From: Thermoplasmata archaeon | GTDB taxonomy: Archaea; Thermoplasmatota; Thermoplasmata; Lutacidiplasmatales; UBA184 | Assembly (NCBI GenBank): GCA_030038605.1 | Contig: JASHSU010000052.1 | Span: 1 to 36,490 of the forward strand | Length of the DNA stretch: 36,490 nucleotides | Direction of reading: 5' to 3' | Part shown: one piece after another, positions 26,058 through 34,492 of the stretch | Position numbering within the stretch: position 1 is the stretch's first letter | How the letters are laid out: every line of letters begins with the position of its first letter | The notes under the pieces: model-generated | What the model saw: only the letters and a program-made list of their open reading frames with translations | The model's database searches: none | What the model was told of the DNA's origin: nothing | Made by a program: the position numbers and the translations under genes

Positions 26058-26378
26058 TCACCCGTACGTATATTTCACGCCGTACGGACCGCGGGGCAGC
26101 GTCCAGGTGACGGACCCCTGGTCGCAGGCGATGTCGCAGGCGCCGCACTCGACGCAGTCCTCGTAGCGGAAGACGAGACGCCCATCGATGCGCTCGTAGC
26201 ACTTGGCCGGGCAGACGAACGTGCAGAACGAGTGAGGGCATTTCGCGCAGATCGCGGGCTTGACGGTGATGTGGGCGTGGTCCTTGGAGTCGGTGACGTA
26301 GCGCAGGGTGCCCAACCGCCGCTTGATCTCGATGGGGCCGGCGGCCGAAGGAGAGGACGTAGCGCCCGCGTCCGCCAT
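26058..26378 (-). CDS. FixX-like ferredoxin
   Basis: ICAKCPHSFCTFVCPAKCYERIDGRLVFRYEDCVECGACDIACDQGSVTWTLPRGPYGVKYTYG. Confidence 0.88.
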   Translation of the reverse strand: MADAGATSSPSAAGPIEIKRRLGTLRYVTDSKDHAHITVKPAICAKCPHSFCTFVCPAKCYERIDGRLVFRYEDCVECGACDIACDQGSVTWTLPRGPYGVKYTYG

Positions 26379-26391
26379 CTCGGTCGGTCCC

Positions 26392-27336
26392 TCACCCGGG
26401 GAGCTGGGCGAGCAGGTCCAAGTCGTCCCGTACGGCTTTCACGGAGGCCGCGAAGGCGGTCTTCTCCTCCGCGGACAGGCTGACCTCGACGATCCGCTCC
26501 ACGCCGCTCCGCCCGATGACGGCAGGCACCCCGATGTAGACGTTCTTTTCGCCGAACTCGCCGGACAGGTGGGCGCTGGCCGACAGCAGCCGGTGCTCGT
26601 CATGGGCCAGGGCCCGGACGAGCTCGGCCTGGGACGCGGTCGGAGCGTAGAACGCGCTACCGGTCTTCAGCAGGTTGACGATCTCTCCGCCGCCCTGCTT
26701 GGAGCGCTGGACGATCGCCGCGAGCGTGTCGGCCGGCAGGAGCTTCGTGAGGGGAACGCCCGCGACGCTCGTGAGGGACAGGACCGGGACCATCGTATCC
26801 CCGTGGCTGCCGAGGACGAAGCCGACCACATCCCGGGGCGCGACCTTGAGGGCGTCCGCGACGAACCAGCGGAACCGGGCCGTATCGAGGGTGCCGGATT
26901 CGCCGAAGACGCGGGGCGCGGGGAACCCGCACACCTGACGGAACCAGTACGTCATCACGTCGACCGGGTTCGTCACGACCAGGACCGTCGCGTGCGGGGC
27001 GTGGTCCCGGACCGCTTCGGCGTGGCCCTTCACGATCGCGGCGTTCTTGGACAGGAGGTCGGACCGGCTCATGCCGGGTTTCCGGGCCAGGCCCGCCGTC
27101 TCGACGACGACGTCCGCGCCGTCGAGGGCGTCGAGCGACGTCGACCCGGTGACTCGGGTACTGAACCCCAGGATCGGAGCGGACTCCTGAATGTCGAGCG
27201 CCTTACCCTGCGGCAGGCCGTCGACGATGTCGATGAGCGTCACCTCGCGGGCCAGGTCCATCTCCGCCAGCCGCTGCGCGAGCGAACCGCCGATGTTGCC
27301 CGCTCCCAGCACCGCGACCTTCCCGAGTCCCCCCAT
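26392..27336 (-). CDS. mdh: Malate dehydrogenase (LDH/MDH superfamily)
   Basis: KVAVLGAGNIGGSLAQRL, TAGLARKPGMSRSDLLSKNA, VTNPVDVMTY, GSHGDTMVP. ATG at 27336. Confidence 0.93.
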   Translation of the reverse strand: MGGLGKVAVLGAGNIGGSLAQRLAEMDLAREVTLIDIVDGLPQGKALDIQESAPILGFSTRVTGSTSLDALDGADVVVETAGLARKPGMSRSDLLSKNAAIVKGHAEAVRDHAPHATVLVVTNPVDVMTYWFRQVCGFPAPRVFGESGTLDTARFRWFVADALKVAPRDVVGFVLGSHGDTMVPVLSLTSVAGVPLTKLLPADTLAAIVQRSKQGGGEIVNLLKTGSAFYAPTASQAELVRALAHDEHRLLSASAHLSGEFGEKNVYIGVPAVIGRSGVERIVEVSLSAEEKTAFAASVKAVRDDLDLLAQLPG

Positions 27337-27456
27337 TCCGTCGTCCCCGCCGCGTTCACTCGCCCCGCGTCTAAAGCCTCTCGCCCCCGCGCCGCAGAAC
27401 CGGACCTCCCCCTGCGCCGAAAGGTTGATTCTCCTCGTGGGTTGCTGAACCCGGCC

Positions 27457-27705
27457 ATGGTCGACACGGAGTCCGTCCTTCTCAACGTCCAGGAGCGGGA
27501 GAAGTGGCAGCGACGGATGGACCTGCTCGACCGGACCTTGAACGAGCTGCGCGCCCAGCGACGCCGAGTCGAAGCGCGGCTGGGTCGCGTTCGTGAGGAG
27601 ATCGCCAAACTGGAGGTCACGGCGGACGCGGTCGTCGAGTACCGCGGCCGGGTCGGGCCCGGGAGGATGGGTGCCCCGCAGGGGATCCCTCTCATTTTCC
27701 GATAG
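27457..27705 (+). CDS. Small coiled-coil protein
   Basis: MVDTESVLLNVQEREKWQRRMDLLDRTLNELRAQRRRVEARLGRVREEIAKLE...; heptad-rich. Confidence 0.7.
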   Translation: MVDTESVLLNVQEREKWQRRMDLLDRTLNELRAQRRRVEARLGRVREEIAKLEVTADAVVEYRGRVGPGRMGAPQGIPLIFR

Positions 27706-27901
27706 GGTCGACTCCCTGCGGGCGAGCGAGCGGGAGCTCGTCGCGGAGATCGACCGTCTGAAGCGGGAGGAGCGGTACATTCTGCTCAAGGTCCGCCAGG
27801 CCCGCGACCAGGTCCGCTACTACGAGGGCCTCCTCGCGCTGCTCCGGCGCGACTGGGGTCAATCCGCCGGGCTCTCCGACTTGATTCGCCGCCTCGGCTA
27901 G
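27671..27901 (+). CDS. Small coiled-coil protein
   Basis: GTG at 27671 preceded by GGGAGGATGG; SLRASERELVAEIDRLKREERYILLKVRQARDQVRYYEGLLALLRRDW. Confidence 0.65.
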   Translation: MPRRGSLSFSDRVDSLRASERELVAEIDRLKREERYILLKVRQARDQVRYYEGLLALLRRDWGQSAGLSDLIRRLG

Positions 27902-27916
27902 GGCGGGGAGCGGGGC

Positions 27917-28867
27917 GTGCGCGTCGTCGTCTTCGGCGCCGGAGCGATCGGTAGCCTCTTCGGCGCCTCGCTGGCCCACGGGGGTCACGAGGTCCTGCTC
28001 ATCGGGCGCCCCGACCACGTCGCCGCGGTCCGCGCCCATGGGTTGCGGATCACCGGCTCCCTGGTCGACACGGTCGAACTGCCCGCCGCCACCACCGTCC
28101 CGGCCGACTTCGCCCCGGACGCGGTGCTGCTGACGTCGAAGACGTTCGACCTCGCGGCCGCCGCGAGCCTCCTCGCGATCGAGGTCCCCAAACCGGTGCC
28201 GACCCTCCTGCCCCAGAACGGCCTCGGGGTCGAAGACGAGGTGGCGACCGCACTGGCGGCCGGCGGATGGACCCACACGGAACGGTGGATCGTTCGCGCG
28301 GTCAACTCCGTGCCGGCGACCCTGCTCGGACCGGGCGAGGTGCGCGCGGCAGGGACCGGCGAGCTGCTGCTCGGCCGTCCGGCGAGCCCGAATGCGGTGG
28401 CGACCCGGACGCTCGCCCGGTTGCTCCGAGGTCGGGAGTTCAAACTGCGCTACGTCGACGACCTGCCACGGGAGATCTGGAGGAAGGCGATCCTGAATGC
28501 GGCCATCAACCCGGTCACCGCCCTGCACGGCGTCGTCAACGGTCGGCTTCGTGAGGAGCCCTATCACACGGAATCGCTCGCTCTGCTCCAAGAGGCCGTC
28601 ACCGTGGCCCGGGCCGAGGGCGTGAAGTTCCGGGACAAGGAGATCCGGGCCGACCTGGAACGTGTGCTGACGGCCACGGCCGAGAACCGGTCGAGCATGC
28701 TGCAGGACCTGGACCGGGGCCGCCGCACCGAGGTTCAGGCGATCTCCGGCGAGGTGCTCCGCCGGGGCCTGGCCCATGACCTCGACCTGCCGGCGACCCG
28801 TCGCGCGGTCGAGGCGGTCCGGTCGTTTTCCGGGCGACCGGCCGCCTCCCGGGGACAATCGTCTTAG
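27917..28867 (+). CDS. panE: 2-dehydropantoate 2-reductase (ketopantoate reductase)
   Basis: MRVVVFGAGAIGSLFGASLAHGGHEV, LLPQNGLGVED, RKAILNAAINPVTALHGVVNG. Confidence 0.92.
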   Translation: MRVVVFGAGAIGSLFGASLAHGGHEVLLIGRPDHVAAVRAHGLRITGSLVDTVELPAATTVPADFAPDAVLLTSKTFDLAAAASLLAIEVPKPVPTLLPQNGLGVEDEVATALAAGGWTHTERWIVRAVNSVPATLLGPGEVRAAGTGELLLGRPASPNAVATRTLARLLRGREFKLRYVDDLPREIWRKAILNAAINPVTALHGVVNGRLREEPYHTESLALLQEAVTVARAEGVKFRDKEIRADLERVLTATAENRSSMLQDLDRGRRTEVQAISGEVLRRGLAHDLDLPATRRAVEAVRSFSGRPAASRGQSS

Positions 28868-28896
28868 CGGCCGACCCCTCGACCCGAGCGACCGTC

Positions 28897-30075
28897 ATGG
28901 CCAAGCGGGGGATCCAGGACGCTGCGGTCCACGGGCGCCGCGTGCTCGTCCGCGTCGACTTCAACGTGCCCCAGGAACCGAACGGTCAGGTCGCCGACGA
29001 CCGACGCATCGTCGAGGCGCTGCCGACGCTCAACCACCTCCGGGCCGCCGGTGCCCGGACCATCCTCATGTCCCACCTGGGTCGACCCGACGGGCACCGG
29101 GACCCGAAGTTCAGTCTGCGGCCGGTCGCCCATCGACTGAGCCAGCTACTCGGCCAGCCGGTACCGCTGGCGGGCGACATCGTCGGCGTCGAAGCGCTCG
29201 AACTGTCGGCGCGGCTGCAGAACGGCCAGTTCCTCCTGCTCGAAAACCTCCGGTTCAATCCGGGCGAGGAGGCGAACGACCCCGGCTTCGCCGCCCAGCT
29301 GGCGCGTCTGGGGGAGATCTTCGTCGAGGATGCGTTCGGCACCGTGCACCGCGCCCACGCCTCGACCGTCGGCGTGCCGAAGCGCCTGCCCTCGTTCGCC
29401 GGGTTCCTCGTCGAGCGGGAGATGAAGGAGCTCTCCCGACTCGTGGGGACGCCGCCCCGGCCGTACGTCGTCCTCGTGGGTGGGGCGAAGGTGAAGGACA
29501 AGTTGCCGCTGCTGCGCAGTTTCCTCGGCAAGGCCGATACGCTCCTCATCGGAGGGGCGCTGGCCAACCCGTTCCTCGCCGCCGGAGGGGTGCGGCTCGG
29601 CGCCACGCCTCCCCAGTCCGGCGTGGAGTCGGACGTGAACGAGTTCCTCCGCGCCGCCGACTCGGCCCACACCCGAGTCCTGCTCCCGACCGACGTCCGG
29701 GTCGACCGGCCCGGCCGTCCCGACGCCGAGGTCTACGCCCCCACCGCGGTGCCGGACGACGCGGTCGTGCAGGACATCGGCCCGGCCACCCAGGCCCGGT
29801 TCGTCGACGCGCTCGCGGGTTCGCAGACGGTGTTCTGGAACGGACCGCTGGGCCGGGCGGAAGACCCGCGATTCGCGGAGGGCACGCGCTCAGTCGTGGG
29901 CGCTCTGGGCGGCCTCCCGGGCTATCACGTCGCGGCCGGCGGGGACTCGGCCCGGCTCGCCCAGGACCTGGGCGTCGTGGGCGGCTTTCAGTTCATCTCG
30001 ACCGGCGGCGGCGCGGCGCTCGAGTTCGTCGAGGGCGTCGAACTGCCCGGCCTCGCCGTGCTCTCCGACGTGTGA
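28897..30075 (+). CDS. pgk: Phosphoglycerate kinase
   Basis: RVLVRVDFNVPQ, LMSHLGRPDG, LENLRFNPGEE, VEDAFGTVHRAHAS, GGDSARLAQDLG, FISTGGGAALEFVEG. Confidence 0.97.
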   Translation: MAKRGIQDAAVHGRRVLVRVDFNVPQEPNGQVADDRRIVEALPTLNHLRAAGARTILMSHLGRPDGHRDPKFSLRPVAHRLSQLLGQPVPLAGDIVGVEALELSARLQNGQFLLLENLRFNPGEEANDPGFAAQLARLGEIFVEDAFGTVHRAHASTVGVPKRLPSFAGFLVEREMKELSRLVGTPPRPYVVLVGGAKVKDKLPLLRSFLGKADTLLIGGALANPFLAAGGVRLGATPPQSGVESDVNEFLRAADSAHTRVLLPTDVRVDRPGRPDAEVYAPTAVPDDAVVQDIGPATQARFVDALAGSQTVFWNGPLGRAEDPRFAEGTRSVVGALGGLPGYHVAAGGDSARLAQDLGVVGGFQFISTGGGAALEFVEGVELPGLAVLSDV

Positions 30076-30451
30076 GACCGCCCAGCGGGGGCGGCGGCGC
30101 GTCCGGTTCGAGCGTCGCGGAAAGGTACGCCAGGTACCGCGGATCGACCCGCGGCACGTCCACCTCGACGACCTCCGGGACCTCGTACGGATGCGTCCGG
30201 CCGAGGAACTCGAACAGGGCGCCGACCTTCTTCGGCACCGTCTTGAAGACGACGACCGCCTCCGACTGCGCCTCGACCCGGCCCTTCCAGAAGTAGCGGG
30301 ACTCGGCGGGGAGCACGTTCCCGCAGGCGGCGAGGCGCCCCTCGACGGCCTCCGTGACGGCGGCGAGCGCGGTCTCCCGGGACGGGAAGGTCGTCAGCAC
30401 GAGACGCACCGGCCCGACCGCCCGGATCGGGTCGAGCGCGTACGGGCTCAC
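29993..30451 (-). CDS. cutA: CutA-like divalent-ion tolerance protein
   Basis: LVLTTFPSRETALAAVTEAVEGRLAACGNVLPAESRYFWKGRVEAQSEAVVVFKT...HPYEVPEVVEVDV. The 3' end overlaps pgk antisense. Confidence 0.88.
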   Translation of the reverse strand: MSPYALDPIRAVGPVRLVLTTFPSRETALAAVTEAVEGRLAACGNVLPAESRYFWKGRVEAQSEAVVVFKTVPKKVGALFEFLGRTHPYEVPEVVEVDVPRVDPRYLAYLSATLEPDAPPPPLGGLTRRRARRGRAVRRPRRTRAPRRRRSR

Positions 30452-31959
30452 GCGGCGACCTCCGTGCTGCGGGGGTCGCCCTCGGAGAAGTCCAGCGTCG
30501 TCACCCCGAACGTCGCCAGGTCGACCAGGGCGGCTCGCGCCGGCACCGGGACGATGTTGCGCATCCGCTGGTACTCCGTCTCGGCTTGCCAGGTCGAGGC
30601 GTTGAGCAGCAGGACCCCGCGGTACCGGTCGACGCCGTATGTGTGCGCGTGACCGGTCACGAGGATGTCCGGCGGCGTGTCGAGGATGAGGCCGTCCCGC
30701 CCGCTCGGCGCCAACGGGGTTCGGTCCCCGTAGATCGGAGCAAGGTGGCGCATCTGGAGCATCCGCTTCATCACCTCGGTCGGGCGGGCGTAGCTGGCCC
30801 CGGGGAGCGCCGGGATGAGGTCGTCGAAGCTCCGGCCGTGGTAGGCGGAGACGACGACGCCGTCGAGGGCGAAGGTCGATGGGTTGGCCAGGATCCGGAC
30901 GTTCGATCCGAGACCGCGGGTGAGGTTGTGCGGTAGCGCCGGCTGCGGCTCCGCCGGACAGACCGCGTCGTGGTTGCCGGGGATCACCACCACCGTCACC
31001 CGTTCGGGGAGTTCGGCCAGGCGGCGGCCGAGCTCAGCGTACTGCTCCACGACGTCCGCGATCGCCAGGTCCTTCTCCTGACGCGGGTAGACCCCGATCC
31101 CGTCCACGAGGTCGCCGGCGACCACGACGTAGTCGACCGACGCGGCCAGCTCCCCGGCTGGACCCCGGCCGTGCAGGAACTCGGTCAGGTGGGACCAGCT
31201 CTCCGTGAGGAACGACCGACTGCCCACGTGGAGGTCCGAGAGGAACACGGCCCGCGACGGCCGGCGCGCCCGGCCGACGGTCCGGCTCGGCGGGATGTCG
31301 GGCCGCTCGAGCCCCACGGCCCGGGGCAACTTCCGCGCCTCCTTCGAGAACTCGAGACGGAGGCCCACGACCTCGTCCGACAGGATGGTGAGGCGCGCCC
31401 CGGGGGAGCCGCGCGGTACCAGGACCTCGAGCGACCCTGTCGGGTCGTCCACGGTGAGGATGAGGTGGTGCTTCTGCGGTGTTTCGCGGACCTCACGGAC
31501 GAGACCCACGACCGAGGCCGCGCCGTCCGTGGCCCGCAACTCCTTGATCGACCGCAGATTGTCCAGGCCGGGTCGGCCCCGCAACAACCGGGACAGGGCG
31601 CGGTACCGGGAGTGGAACAGCGCCGAGTACGCGTCCAGCGGGGTCTCGCCCGCCGTCGGGGGCACGTACCCGTCCTGAAGGAGGCGGAATCCGGCCACCG
31701 GTCCCGGCGGCGCCGGACCCGTCGCCGGCCGCTCGGGCGCAACGCGGACGGCGTACCCGCCGCTGCGGTCGTCGGCGAGGACGTGCTCCACCATCTCGCG
31801 GGTGACGAACGGGCTGACCCCGTCCGACCGCTCGATCACTTCCCGAGAGACGACCAGCGGGTGCGAGTGGTCGAGCAGCAGTTCCAGCGCGCCGGCCTCG
31901 ACCAGCTTCTGATGCTCCTGAAAGTACGCGACAATGTGTTCTCGCAGGTTGCTCGCCAA
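30448..31959 (-). CDS. polB: DNA polymerase D small subunit (DP1)
   Basis: Calcineurin-like phosphoesterase motifs AVFLSDLHVGSRSF, VVAGDLVDG, VVIPGNHDA, VTGHAHTYG; OB-like region. TTG start. Confidence 0.95.
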   Translation of the reverse strand: MASNLREHIVAYFQEHQKLVEAGALELLLDHSHPLVVSREVIERSDGVSPFVTREMVEHVLADDRSGGYAVRVAPERPATGPAPPGPVAGFRLLQDGYVPPTAGETPLDAYSALFHSRYRALSRLLRGRPGLDNLRSIKELRATDGAASVVGLVREVRETPQKHHLILTVDDPTGSLEVLVPRGSPGARLTILSDEVVGLRLEFSKEARKLPRAVGLERPDIPPSRTVGRARRPSRAVFLSDLHVGSRSFLTESWSHLTEFLHGRGPAGELAASVDYVVVAGDLVDGIGVYPRQEKDLAIADVVEQYAELGRRLAELPERVTVVVIPGNHDAVCPAEPQPALPHNLTRGLGSNVRILANPSTFALDGVVVSAYHGRSFDDLIPALPGASYARPTEVMKRMLQMRHLAPIYGDRTPLAPSGRDGLILDTPPDILVTGHAHTYGVDRYRGVLLLNASTWQAETEYQRMRNIVPVPARAALVDLATFGVTTLDFSEGDPRSTEVAA

Positions 31960-32084
31960 CGACCCCTCCGAGCGAACCTACCGAACCGCGGGGACGGCTC
32001 CGCCGACCGCGCGACGGGCTCGGAGGGAGGCCGGCTTATTTCAAGTCTCGCGCGCGGAACGTCGCGGGCGCGACGCCGGCGGGT

Positions 32085-32762
32085 CTACCGGTACGATTCC
32101 TTGGCGTACGAGGCACCCTTCGGATACTTCTCCTTGAGGTGCTCCATGAACTTCTCGGGCGCTCGCTCCAAGTGGGCGCCATACCACTGCACGACCACGT
32201 CCTTCAGGACCCGATGCAGGTCGCCGATCTTGGCGTCGTCCTCCGGCGCGTCGTAGAGGACCGCCTGGCTCATCATCCGCATCCACCCGGAGTACCGGTG
32301 GTAGCTCTCGCCCTCGCACCACTCGAAAATCCCCCGGAGGTGGTTGCCGCCCTCGGGCGTCCGGTAGTACCAGAAGCGGAGCGTGAAGCCGACCCAGCCG
32401 GCCGACCGGTCCGCGAGCTCGATCGTCTTGACGCCGCCGAAGTCGAACTGGTCGCGGAACGTCCACTTGGTGGGGTACTCCACGAACGTCGCGAACAGCG
32501 TCTGGGCGGGGTCGATCGTCAAGTGGACGCTGACCTCCTCGAACTGGTTGTGGACCTCCCAGAGGTCCTGGAGCAGCCGCTTGTTGAGCTCGGCCCGGTG
32601 CGTCAGGTCCTCACCCGTCTTGGGCGCGTTCGCCTTCTGGGTGCGGACGAGCTCGGACTTGAGGGACGTCACAAAATCGTCGTCCGACAGGTGCTCGGTC
32701 ACGCTCTCGGGTTCGCCCGGCACCGGCACTTCCACGGCCTTGCGCGCAGCTCGACGGGGCAT
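32085..32762 (-). CDS. Conserved hypothetical protein
   Basis: ATG at 32762 (MPRRAARKAVEVPVPG...) with TTTATA about 30-40 nt upstream (minus strand); the longer 292-aa ORF start is unlikely. Confidence 0.65.
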   Translation of the reverse strand: MPRRAARKAVEVPVPGEPESVTEHLSDDDFVTSLKSELVRTQKANAPKTGEDLTHRAELNKRLLQDLWEVHNQFEEVSVHLTIDPAQTLFATFVEYPTKWTFRDQFDFGGVKTIELADRSAGWVGFTLRFWYYRTPEGGNHLRGIFEWCEGESYHRYSGWMRMMSQAVLYDAPEDDAKIGDLHRVLKDVVVQWYGAHLERAPEKFMEHLKEKYPKGASYAKESYR

Positions 32763-32871
32763 TCGGGTGCTCTCCGAGAGCGCGTAGCGGACCGTGCTAT
32801 AAAGAAAGTCGGTCAACTGGTCGAGGGCCGGACCGAGGCCCCGGCGGGCCCCGCCCGGGGCCGGCCTCCCG

Positions 32872-32879
32872 CTTAAATA
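32872..32879 (+). promoter_or_regulatory. TATA-like element upstream of a 32-codon small ORF / dnaG leader
   Basis: CTTAAATA in otherwise GC-rich sequence. Confidence 0.4.
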
Positions 32880-33087
32880 CCGCACTCGACATTCGATGGT
32901 CGGAAGGAACCCCCGGAGGCGGACGAAATTCCCGTTCGGCCGTCGCTGGAGATCCGGAATCACGACTCATGATCCACGCCCCCCTCTGTCGTAGGCTCCG
33001 CGCATCGACCGGCGACGCTCGACGGGTCTAACCGCCTCCGTGCAGGGCCCCGCTCCCGCGGGGTGCCTTCCGACACGGAGAAACGAA

Positions 33088-34410
33088 ATGACCAACGACC
33101 CCAGCGCCGCGAAATACCAGATCCGAGCCCGCATCACCGCCGACGGTGTCATCGACAAACCCGACGTGGTGGGTGCGGTCTTCGGACAGACCGAAGGCCT
33201 CCTCGGTGACGAACTCGACCTGCGCGACCTCCAGAAATCCGGCCGCATCGGACGGATCGAGGTCGAGATCGACTCCCGCAAGGGCAAGACCGAGGGCGAG
33301 ATCCTGATCCCGTCCTCGCTCGACCAGGTCGAGACCGCCATCTTGGCGTCCGGCCTCGAGACCGTCGACCGGATCGGACCCTGCCGGGCCAAGATCGAGG
33401 TCGTCAGCGTCGAGGACATCCGCATCTCGAAGCGCCAGAAGGTCGTCGACCGGGCCAAGGAAATCCTCGCCCGGCTCCAGGAGGAGTCGAAGGGCGTCGG
33501 TCTCGCCCTGACGGAGGCGGTCCGCAAGACCGTCCAGGTCGACGAGATCACCACCTACGGACCGGAGCACCTGCCCGCGGGCCCGAACATCGACCAGGCC
33601 GACGCGCTCATCGTCGTCGAGGGTCGGTCGGACGTGCTCGCGCTCCTGCGCTGCGGCATCAAGAACGTCATCGCCGTCGAGGGGACGAGCGTCCCGCAGA
33701 CGGTGAAGGACTTGTCGCGCGGCAAGACCGTCACCGCCTTCACGGACGGCGACCGGGCCGGCGAGCTGATCCTGCGGGAGATGCTGCAGACGATGGACCT
33801 GGACTTCGTCGCGCGCGCCCCGCGCGGGAGCGAGGTCGAGGAGCTCACCCAGAAGCAGCTCTTGAAGTGCCTGCGGAACAAGATCCCGATCAACCAGTAC
33901 CTGGAGATGAGCGGGTTCGAGTCGACCGGCGCCACCCGGGAGCCCCGCGAGGACCGCGGGGAGTCCGGTGGCAGCGGCCGCCCCGAGCGGCGCGATGAGC
34001 GCAACGGGGGCCGACGGGAGGAGCGCGAGCGGATGCCCGTCCCCGTGGCCCGCCCGGTCGCACCCTCGCCCCCGGCGGCGGCCCCGGTGCCCCTCACGCC
34101 CGAACTGACGCACTACTTCGACCTGCTCAACGGCGTGGAGAACGCGTCCCGTGCGCTCTTCGTCGGCGAGAACGATGCCGTCGTCGGGGAGGTCCCGGTC
34201 AAGGACATGATCGAGGCGATCGCCGCCCTGGGCGAGCCCGCGAAGGCGGTCGTCTTCGACGGGATCGTCAGCCAGCGCCTCCTGGACGTCGCCCAGGAGA
34301 AGGGCATCGGCACGGTCGTCGGCACCCGGCTGGGTCCCCTCGGCAAGATCCCGGAGTCGATCCGGATCTTCACGAAGGCCGACCTGGCGGTCCCCGGCAC
34401 CGCCCGGTAA
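33088..34410 (+). CDS. dnaG: Archaeal DnaG-like primase (TOPRIM)
   Basis: YQIRARITADGVIDKPDVVGAVFGQTEGLLGDELDLRDLQKSGRIGRIEV, ALIVVEGRSDVLALLRCGIKNVIAVEGT, AFTDGDRAGELI. Confidence 0.96.
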   Translation: MTNDPSAAKYQIRARITADGVIDKPDVVGAVFGQTEGLLGDELDLRDLQKSGRIGRIEVEIDSRKGKTEGEILIPSSLDQVETAILASGLETVDRIGPCRAKIEVVSVEDIRISKRQKVVDRAKEILARLQEESKGVGLALTEAVRKTVQVDEITTYGPEHLPAGPNIDQADALIVVEGRSDVLALLRCGIKNVIAVEGTSVPQTVKDLSRGKTVTAFTDGDRAGELILREMLQTMDLDFVARAPRGSEVEELTQKQLLKCLRNKIPINQYLEMSGFESTGATREPREDRGESGGSGRPERRDERNGGRREERERMPVPVARPVAPSPPAAAPVPLTPELTHYFDLLNGVENASRALFVGENDAVVGEVPVKDMIEAIAALGEPAKAVVFDGIVSQRLLDVAQEKGIGTVVGTRLGPLGKIPESIRIFTKADLAVPGTAR

Positions 34411-34427
34411 TCGCCCCACCCCTTCCC

Positions 34428-34451
34428 CGCGGGGGCCGGTAGGCCCCCGCG
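34428..34451 (+). terminator. Perfect 10-bp hairpin between dnaG and the LonB-like gene (terminator or processing element)
   Basis: CGCGGGGGCC-GGTA-GGCCCCCGCG, 18 nt after the dnaG stop. Confidence 0.45.
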
Positions 34452-34492
34452 ACATACCTTTACCCAGCGCACCCCATCCACCGGTCACCGAC

